A DNA stretch of 64,000 nucleotides, from assembly GCF_010365105.1 (NCBI RefSeq), contig NZ_JAAFGZ010000002.1, forward strand, positions 62,001 through 126,000. The letters run 5' to 3'. Positions 57,242 through 64,000 of this stretch are shown piece by piece. The notes under the pieces were generated by a model. It saw only the letters and a list, made by a program, of their open reading frames with translations. It was not told the origin of the DNA and did no database searches. Made by a program: the position numbers and the translations under genes. Position 1 is the first letter of the stretch, and each line of letters starts with the position of its first letter. The stretch is from Polaromonas sp. (GTDB taxonomy: Bacteria > Pseudomonadota > Gammaproteobacteria > Burkholderiales > Burkholderiaceae_C).

Positions 57242-60200
57242 ATGTTGATCCGGCCCGGTCTTCGTTCCAGCCTGGTGCTGCTGATGCTGGCGGCGCTGCT
57301 GCCGGTGTTTGGGCTGTTCGCCTGGTCGGCGGCAAAAAACCAGCAGAACGTGCTGGCGCTGGCCCAGGCCGGTCTGCAGTCCGAGGCGCTGCTGGCGGCG
57401 GCGCAACAGCAGCGCCTGGTGGAACGGGCCGCCCAACTGCTCGGCGACATCGCCAGCGGCCCTTCCATCAAGGACACGCGAAACCGCCTGTGCGTGCAGT
57501 ACCTGAAAAACCTGCAAGCGCAGGACACGGCGTATTCCAACCTCGGCGTTGTGGACCTGAACGGCAAGCTGTCCTGCCATGCAGCCAGTCCCATTGCCGA
57601 TGTTTATATCGGCGACCGGACCTTTTTTACCCAGGCGCTTGAGCAGCGGACTTTTTCAGTCGGCGACTACACCATTTCCCGCTCAAGCGGCCGGCCTGGC
57701 GTGGCGTTCGGCATGCCGGTGTACAGCGACCAGGGCGTCCTCAACGGCGTGGCCTTTGCCGCCGTGGATGTCACGAAGTTTGCCGAAGTCATTGCGACAG
57801 AAAATATCCTGGAAGGCGCGCAACTGCGGGTGATCGACCGCCACGGCATTGTCCTGGCATCCCATCCGGCTGCCGGTCTGGCCGGCAGCCGGGAGCGGGA
57901 TCCGGTGGTGCTGGGCGCGGCCCGGTCGGGGCAGCCGGGCGTGGGCCAGGCGACCGATGGCAGCGGCGTCGAGCAGGTGTATGCGTATGCGCCCGTTGGC
58001 GGATCGGGCGGCGGGCTGTTCGTGGCCATCAGCGTTCCGCGCGCCATCCTGGTCGCCACGCCGCGCACGCTGCTGATGGCTGATCTGGCCGCCCTGCTGG
58101 GCATGGCCGCCCTGGGCATGGCCTGTGCCCTGGCGATGGGCCGGCGCCTGGTGGTCAATCCGGCCAATGCCATCCTGAAGGGAGCCAACGAAATCGCCCG
58201 TGGCAACTTTCTGGCGCGTGTCATCCTGGAAGGATCGCCGCAGAATGAGATGGGCCGGCTGGCGCTTGCCTTTAACCGCATGGCCGCCTCGCTGCAGGCG
58301 CAGCGCAGCGAACTGGATGCTGCACTGCACCAGGCCGATGCCGAGCGCGCCATGCTCGACCTGATCCTCAACAGCATGAGCGAAGGCGTGATCGCCATCG
58401 ACACCCAGGACCGTTTCCTGCAGTTCAACCAGACCGCGCGCACGCTCTTTCCCGCGCCCGGCGAAGACACACTGTTCAGCGAGTGGCGGCACGCCAGCCC
58501 GCTCACCCCGCTCGATGGAAGCAGCCTGCATTCGAACGGGCCGCTGACCCAGACCCTCGCGGGCGCCCGCATCGACAACCGGGATATGCTGCTCTCCCGG
58601 CCGGGCACGCACGACCGCATCCTGCGCATGAGCACCCATCCGTTGCTCGGCGCCGAGCGCCTGCAGGTCGGCGCCCTGGCAGTGTTTGTCGATGTCACCG
58701 AGGTCAAGGCGGCAGAAAGCTTCGCCCTGGCCCAGGAAAAAGTGCTGGTCCTGATCGCCGGCGGCGCGCCGGTGCGCGAGTCGATGGATGCCATCCTCCG
58801 GCTGATCGAAAGCAGCGCACCGGACAGCCTGTGCTCCATGCTGATGACGCAGGGCGAGCAGCTGTGCCAGGCCATTGCGCCCAGTCTGCCGCCAGCCTTC
58901 GTCCAGGCCCTCGACGGCCTGAGAATCGCCGAAGGCACCGGCGCCTGTGGAACCGCAGCCTTTCGCCGCGAAAGCGTCATCGTCGAGGACGTTCGGCACG
59001 ACCCGCTGATGCAGGGTTTCCAGGGGCTGCTGGCCACCCACGGGCTGCTGGCCTGCTGGAGTACGCCGGTTGTGGCAACGGATGGTGAAGTGCTGGCCAC
59101 CTTTGCCATCTACCGCCGCACCCCGGGCCGGCCGCAGCCTGCCGACCAGCTGCTGATCGATGCGGCCACCCGGCTGGCGCGGCTGGCGCTGGAGCGCGCG
59201 CGCGCCGAGGAAGCGCTGGTCGGCAGCGAGGCGCGCTTTCGCGAACTGGCCGAAAACATCGAGGACGTGTTCTACAACGTCGATGCCCGCCAGGGCCGGG
59301 TGCGCTATGTCAGCCCGGGCTATGAAAAAGTCTGGGGCCGGAGCTGTGAGAGCCTGTACGCCACACCGGGCTCCCAGGTCGACGCCGTTCTGCCCGAAGA
59401 CCTGCCGGTGCTGGCACTGGCCAATGCGCTCAATGAAGCCGGAAAAAATTCCAGCGTGGAGTACCGCATTTGTCCGCCGGACGGCCAGATCCGCTGGCTG
59501 CGCGACCGCTCCTACCCAGTGTTCAACGATACAGGCGAACTAGAGCGCGTGGTGGGCACCGTACGCGACATCACCGACAGCAAGCTGGCCGAGATGGCGC
59601 TGGCCGCTACCCACCGGGCACTGGAGATGCTGAGCCGTTCAGGCATAGCCATCAACCGCATTCATGACGAAGCCGCCTTGCTGGCCGAGGTGTGCCGCGT
59701 GGCGGTGGAAGTCGGCGGCTACCGCATGGCCTGGGTGGGCTTTGCCAACGATGACGAGGAAAAAACCATCCAGCCGGCGGCCCATGCGGGCGCCGAGCAA
59801 GGCTACCTGGAAGCCATCAGGCTGTACTGGCGCGACGACCTTCCGGAAGGTCGCGGGCCGGCGGGCCGGGCCATTCGCACCGGGTTGCCGCAGCAAACCG
59901 ACGATGTCAGCCAGCTGGACAGCGGGTTTCACTGGCGTGCGGCGGCGATAAAGCGCGGGTATTGCAGCACCCTCGCGTTGCCTTTGTGCAGCCAACAACA
60001 CAGTTTTGGCGTGCTGTGCCTGTATGCCGGCGAGCTTCAGCGGTTTACCTCCGAAGAGGTCCGGCTTTTGCAGGAGCTGGCCGACAATCTGGCCTTTGGC
60101 ATCGTCAGCCTGCGTACCCGGCTGGAGCAGAAGCGCAGTGAAGAGGCGGAGCGCAAAACAGCGGCGCGACTGCATGAGCAGGCGTCGCTGATCGACCTGG

Positions 60201-61291
60201 CGCCGGGTGCCATTGTGGTGCGCAACCTGGACCTGAGCATCCGCTTCTGGAGCAAAGGCGCGGAGCGCCTCTACGGCTGGCCGGCGGAGCAGGTGCTGGG
60301 CAAGACCCTGCAGACGCTGATGTACCGAGACCCGCAGGTCCTGACCGCCGCCATCGAACAGATCAAGGCGGCCGGGGGCGACTGGACCGGCGAGGTGGAA
60401 CAGGCCGCCTGCGACGGCTCGCCGGTATATGTCGAGATGCGCGGGACCGTCGTGCGCGATGCCAGTGGGCAGGTCAACGGCGTGCTGATCGTCAACACCG
60501 ACATTCGCGAGCGCCGCCAGGCGCGCGAAGAAATCCTGCTGCTCAATGCCAGCCTTGAAGACCGGGTGCAGCAGCGCACGGCGCAGCTGAAGTTTGCCAA
60601 TGAGCAGCTGGAGGCGTTTTCCTATTCGGTCTCGCATGACTTGCGCAGCCCGCTGAGCAGCATCAATGGCTTCAGCAGCTTGCTGGCCAGATCGATCGCC
60701 GGCCAGGGCGCAACGCCGATGACCGAGCGCAGCCAGCATTACCTTGCGCGCATTCGCGCCGGCGTCGGGCAGATGGGCGAGCTGATCGATGCCATGCTGT
60801 CGCTGGCCCACGTGTCGCGCTCGAGCCTGGCCTGGGAAACGGTGGACCTGAGCGCCATGGCCAGGGCGCTGCTGTCTGCCCAGCAGGAGCGCGACCCGGG
60901 CCGGGTGAGCCGCCTGCAGGTGCAGCCCGGCCTCATGGCGCAGGGCGACTCGCGCCTGCTCCGCCAGGTGCTCTACAACCTGCTCGGCAATGCCTGGAAA
61001 TTCAGCGCCCGCAAGGCCTGCACCTGCATCACGCTCGGCCAAATGGTTGACCCCGAGGGCGAGACGGTGTATTTCGTCCGTGACAACGGCGCCGGCTTTG
61101 ACATGGCGTATGCCCCAAAGCTGTTCGGCGCTTTCCAGCGCCTGCATACCACTGCTGAATTTGCCGGCACCGGCATCGGCCTGGCGACAGTGCAACGCAT
61201 CGTGGCGCGCCATGGCGGCAGGGTCTGGGCCGAGTCGGTGCAAGGAGAAGGCGCCACGTTCTATTTCACCCTGGGCGCTGAGGCGGCCTGA
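57242..61291 (+). CDS. large multidomain sensor histidine kinase (Cache-HAMP-PAS-GAF-PAS-GAF-PAS-HisKA-HATPase)
   Basis: ~1349 aa; N-terminal periplasmic Cache-like domain between TM segments, repeated PAS/GAF segments, FSYSVSHDLRSPLSSINGF H-box, GTGIGLATVQRIVARHGG. Confidence 0.88.
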   Translation: MLIRPGLRSSLVLLMLAALLPVFGLFAWSAAKNQQNVLALAQAGLQSEALLAAAQQQRLVERAAQLLGDIASGPSIKDTRNRLCVQYLKNLQAQDTAYSNLGVVDLNGKLSCHAASPIADVYIGDRTFFTQALEQRTFSVGDYTISRSSGRPGVAFGMPVYSDQGVLNGVAFAAVDVTKFAEVIATENILEGAQLRVIDRHGIVLASHPAAGLAGSRERDPVVLGAARSGQPGVGQATDGSGVEQVYAYAPVGGSGGGLFVAISVPRAILVATPRTLLMADLAALLGMAALGMACALAMGRRLVVNPANAILKGANEIARGNFLARVILEGSPQNEMGRLALAFNRMAASLQAQRSELDAALHQADAERAMLDLILNSMSEGVIAIDTQDRFLQFNQTARTLFPAPGEDTLFSEWRHASPLTPLDGSSLHSNGPLTQTLAGARIDNRDMLLSRPGTHDRILRMSTHPLLGAERLQVGALAVFVDVTEVKAAESFALAQEKVLVLIAGGAPVRESMDAILRLIESSAPDSLCSMLMTQGEQLCQAIAPSLPPAFVQALDGLRIAEGTGACGTAAFRRESVIVEDVRHDPLMQGFQGLLATHGLLACWSTPVVATDGEVLATFAIYRRTPGRPQPADQLLIDAATRLARLALERARAEEALVGSEARFRELAENIEDVFYNVDARQGRVRYVSPGYEKVWGRSCESLYATPGSQVDAVLPEDLPVLALANALNEAGKNSSVEYRICPPDGQIRWLRDRSYPVFNDTGELERVVGTVRDITDSKLAEMALAATHRALEMLSRSGIAINRIHDEAALLAEVCRVAVEVGGYRMAWVGFANDDEEKTIQPAAHAGAEQGYLEAIRLYWRDDLPEGRGPAGRAIRTGLPQQTDDVSQLDSGFHWRAAAIKRGYCSTLALPLCSQQHSFGVLCLYAGELQRFTSEEVRLLQELADNLAFGIVSLRTRLEQKRSEEAERKTAARLHEQASLIDLAPGAIVVRNLDLSIRFWSKGAERLYGWPAEQVLGKTLQTLMYRDPQVLTAAIEQIKAAGGDWTGEVEQAACDGSPVYVEMRGTVVRDASGQVNGVLIVNTDIRERRQAREEILLLNASLEDRVQQRTAQLKFANEQLEAFSYSVSHDLRSPLSSINGFSSLLARSIAGQGATPMTERSQHYLARIRAGVGQMGELIDAMLSLAHVSRSSLAWETVDLSAMARALLSAQQERDPGRVSRLQVQPGLMAQGDSRLLRQVLYNLLGNAWKFSARKACTCITLGQMVDPEGETVYFVRDNGAGFDMAYAPKLFGAFQRLHTTAEFAGTGIGLATVQRIVARHGGRVWAESVQGEGATFYFTLGAEAA

Positions 61292-61321
61292 CCTGGGAAA
61301 CCTGTTTCCCGGGCGGAGTCT

Positions 61322-61386
61322 TCAAGTCTTTCAGGCCCTTGTCGCTTACTGGCAGGGCATGTTCAGCTATGCTATGAATAGCAAAA
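61322..61386 (-). repeat. dispersed two-hairpin repeat, copy J
   Basis: Reverse complement TTTTGCTATTCATAGCATAGCTGAACATGCCCTGCCAGTAAGCGACAAGGGCCTGAAAGACTTGAA. Confidence 0.6.
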
Positions 61387-61613
61387 TCGTGTCAGCCGGT
61401 TGGTGGCATTCATGACGATTTCAACCGTCTGCAATCGGTTTGCCGCAGTGCCAGGAGCCTGGGCGGCAGAAGGACGTGCGCTGCAAAGCGGCCGCACCGG
61501 TCCATTTTTCACCGCCTTTTTGTCCAATAGCGCGCTATTGGCCTGCAAATTCGGCGAAAACTGTCCTCGGCGGGGCCACTTTTCGCCATGCACGCCTTCT
61601 GCCGCCCAGACTC

Positions 61614-62036
61614 CTAGCGAACCAGCAGCACGGGCACCTTGCAGCGCGACAGCACCTGCGTCGCGACCGAGCCCATGACCAGGTTGCCAATCGAGCCATG
61701 GCCGTGCGAACCCATCACCAGCAGGTCGAATTTGCCCTCTTCGGCAAAGCTGGCAATGGTTTCACCCACATGCCCCACCTTCCATTCAGTCTGTGCCGCC
61801 AGGTTGTGGTGCGCCAGGAATTCAGTGATGGGCGCCATCACTTTTTGGGTTTCCTCGGCGTAGTAGCCGTCAACGACTTCCTTGCCCACCGCCGCACGCG
61901 CCCGGGGCGGCAAGGGCGGTTGCACCGTGAGGAGGGTGTATTCATTGCGCGGGCCGAACAACTCGTCGTGCGTGGTCAGGTAGGCCAGCATTTTCTTGGT
62001 GTAGCTGCTGCCGTCAACGGCCAGAAGAATCTTCAT
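61614..62036 (-). CDS. universal stress protein (UspA family)
   Basis: 140 aa; MKILLAVDGSSYTKKMLAYL, LLVMGSHGHGSIGNLVMGSVATQVLSRCKVPVLLVR. Confidence 0.93.
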   Translation of the reverse strand: MKILLAVDGSSYTKKMLAYLTTHDELFGPRNEYTLLTVQPPLPPRARAAVGKEVVDGYYAEETQKVMAPITEFLAHHNLAAQTEWKVGHVGETIASFAEEGKFDLLVMGSHGHGSIGNLVMGSVATQVLSRCKVPVLLVR

Positions 62037-62114
62037 GGGGTGTGCTCCTTGTTCAAAACCGTAGTTTAGCCACCGGCAGGCTGCTGGCGCGTCAACTCAA
62101 CACGCGGCATCAGG

Positions 62115-62978
62115 CTATGGATGGACCGCTATGCGCAGCGACGGCCGGAAGCCCTCCTGCTCGCCCTTGCGCGCATAACCCAGCGGATTGGCCACCACGC
62201 GGCAGCCCTGCCTGACGTAATCGTTCGGGCAATGCAAGTGGCCGTGCAGCCAGAGCCTGGCCAGTGGCAGCAGCTCGTCCAGCGAATTGCAGAACCCGGC
62301 CGACCCCGGCGTCAGCCCATAGCGCGGGTCGGCGCTGAGCAGGCTGGGCGCAAAGTGCGTCACCACCACCGTGGGGCCGTCAAACGACACCGCCAGCGCC
62401 TGACGCAGCCAGGCCTGGCTTTTCAGGCTCTCCTCGCGCATGGCTTCTGCGAGCATGGGCTGGCCCTGGCACAGTGCATGGTTCTTCTTGAGGTAGAAAT
62501 TGGCCGCGCGAAAGGCTTTTTCACGCATCTTGAGCTGCTCGCCCAGAGTGATGCTGCTCGCTGCCCGGTCCCGGCTGCTGGCAGAGGTGGTCAGCGCATC
62601 AAAATCGGTCCACAAGGTGCAGCCGATGAAGCGCACGCCCTGCAACTGCACGCATTCGCGCTCCAGCCAGATGATGCCCAGGCGCTGGCAGGCTTCGCGC
62701 AGCCGGGCGTCGGCTTCGTTAAATTCCAGTCCGTCGTATTCATGGTTGCCGGGCACGAACAACACCGGCGTCGGCCAGCCCGCGCCACCCTGCGCCACCG
62801 GCAAGGGCGAAAACCGCGCCAGGCCAAAGTCGTCAATCGCCAGGCTGGTCAGCAGCGAGCCCGCCTGGTAGGAGCCGATATCGCCCGCCAGCACCAGCAC
62901 GTCGGCGCCCGGCAGCGGCGTCGCCTTGAAGAAGGGGTTGGACTCAAGATGCAGGTCGGAAAGAAGCTGGATGTTCAC
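62115..62978 (-). CDS. calcineurin-like metallophosphoesterase
   Basis: Likely GTG start 62978 (VNIQLLSDLHLESNPF); VLVLAGDIGSY, PVLFVPGNHEYDG, VVVTHFAPS, LWLHGHLH. Confidence 0.88.
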   Translation of the reverse strand: MNIQLLSDLHLESNPFFKATPLPGADVLVLAGDIGSYQAGSLLTSLAIDDFGLARFSPLPVAQGGAGWPTPVLFVPGNHEYDGLEFNEADARLREACQRLGIIWLERECVQLQGVRFIGCTLWTDFDALTTSASSRDRAASSITLGEQLKMREKAFRAANFYLKKNHALCQGQPMLAEAMREESLKSQAWLRQALAVSFDGPTVVVTHFAPSLLSADPRYGLTPGSAGFCNSLDELLPLARLWLHGHLHCPNDYVRQGCRVVANPLGYARKGEQEGFRPSLRIAVHP

Positions 62979-63162
62979 AGGGCCGATTGTGCGGGAAGGT
63001 GCGAAATTTCTCCCTCGCCGGAATTTTTTCTTGGCGCAAAGACTGGCTTGAATGCGGCCATGCCATATCGGCATGGCTTTGTGCATGGCACTGACTATGC
63101 AAACCTAGGGAAAACCCTTACTATCAATACATCACCACTTTCAACACAGAACCGAGCTTCTT

Positions 63163-63339
63163 ATGTTCCGCATTCTTTCCAAAATCGCCGGCTTCATGTC
63201 TTCCCGCAACGCCGTGGCGCCCGCCGGCGGGGTCGCGCACCAGTTGATGGAACGCGCCGACGCCGGTGCAGGACGCGACCCGCGCCAGGCGCTGGAGTTG
63301 CGCCGTGCAGCCCGCGCCTTCCTGAGCGTCATTCGCTGA
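63163..63339 (+). CDS. small (58 aa) hypothetical protein absent from the ORF track
   Basis: ATG 63163 … TGA 63337: MFRILSKIAGFMSSRNAVAPAGGVAHQLMERADAGAGRDPRQALELRRAARAFLSVIR. Confidence 0.55.
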   Translation: MFRILSKIAGFMSSRNAVAPAGGVAHQLMERADAGAGRDPRQALELRRAARAFLSVIR

Positions 63340-63375
63340 GCGCCTGCGCCCGCGCAAAAACAAAGGCGGTCTTTC

Positions 63376-64000
63376 TCAGACCGTGAAGGCCTTTTCAGCC
63401 GCCCGCAACACGGCGCGCCGCAGCCAGGCATGTGCGCCGAGCCGGTCCGAGCGCCGGTGCCACAACGCGTCCACATGCACCGGCGAGACGGCAAACGGCA
63501 GGGGCTGCAGCGCCAGTTGCCGGGCAATGCCGGTGACGCGCACGAAATGTCGCGGCAGCACCGTCAGCAGGTTGGAGTGGGCGACCACCCGGCCGGCAGT
63601 AAAGAACTGGTTCACTGTCAGCACCACCCGCCGTTCCCGGCCCAGCGCGGCCAGCGACTCGTCGATAAACCCGTAAGGCCGGCCGGAAAAACTCACCAGC
63701 ATGTGGCGGGCCGCGCAAAAGTCGTCCAGACTCAGCCGCCCGCCGGCCAGCGGATGGTCCTTGCGCATCACGCAGACATATTCGCCGTCATACAGCCGCT
63801 GGAAAAAAAATGGCATCGCCTCGCCGTTTTGTGCCTTGGCCGTCAGGTCGGGCAGCACCGACGGGAAATGCCCCACCGCAAGATCGCAGGCCTGGCTGTC
63901 CAGCAACTGCCGGGGGTCGCGCGTGGTCAGGGGAATGACCCGCAGGCTGACACCCGGCGCTTCCTGCTCCAGGATGTCACTCAGGCCCGGTATCAGTTCG
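63376..64000 (-). CDS. LysR-family transcriptional regulator, C-terminal part (gene continues past the window)
   Basis: Substrate-binding domain: DLAVGHFPSVLPDL…GEYVCVMRKDHPLAGGRLSLDDFC…NLLTVLPRHFVRVTGIARQLALQPLPF; frame stays open to the window edge. Confidence 0.85.
   Translation of the reverse strand, partial: ELIPGLSDILEQEAPGVSLRVIPLTTRDPRQLLDSQACDLAVGHFPSVLPDLTAKAQNGEAMPFFFQRLYDGEYVCVMRKDHPLAGGRLSLDDFCAARHMLVSFSGRPYGFIDESLAALGRERRVVLTVNQFFTAGRVVAHSNLLTVLPRHFVRVTGIARQLALQPLPFAVSPVHVDALWHRRSDRLGAHAWLRRAVLRAAEKAFTV

Noticed and set aside
1-64000. tRNA, rRNA, intact IS element, prophage or toxin-antitoxin/defence cassette
   Set aside because: None could be recognised by eye on either strand; a tRNAscan/Infernal/ISfinder/DefenseFinder run would be needed to exclude small or divergent cases.

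Overview
The window is about 64 kb of GC-rich chromosome, most like a Comamonadaceae/Polaromonas-type betaproteobacterium. That assignment is inferred from gene content and repeats; no search was run. The best-defined functional module (about 7.0-18.5 kb) is an aerobic form I molybdenum CO dehydrogenase locus: coxM-coxS-coxL-coxG-coxD-coxE, then a MobA/MocA-like nucleotidyltransferase and a TIGR02466-like 2OG-Fe(II) oxygenase. It is headed by a PAS-LytTR protein that looks like the haem CO sensor RcoM, with a divergent membrane protein + XdhC/CoxI + PduO group. Other content includes sensor kinases, an acetyl-CoA hydrolase/transferase, a uracil-type permease, an ABC exporter whose ATPase is separated from its adaptor/permease, an OpuC/YehZYXW-type betaine importer, a GMC oxidoreductase, acetoacetyl-CoA synthetase, a CYTH/CHAD protein, a His-rich DMT transporter, DadA with a divergent ArgP-like regulator, and a very large Cache/PAS/GAF kinase. 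The least ordinary signals are: (1) a dispersed two-hairpin repeat of about 65-75 bp with roughly 11 copies, two of which appear to lie in frame inside genes; (2) a fossil joining the 5' end of an ABC ATPase gene to the 3' end of its permease gene; (3) multi-lesion pseudogenes (iron-containing redox enzyme; NnrD-like hydrate dehydratase); (4) the RcoM-headed CODH locus with unusual accessory genes. No rRNA, tRNA, CRISPR array or intact IS element was recognised.
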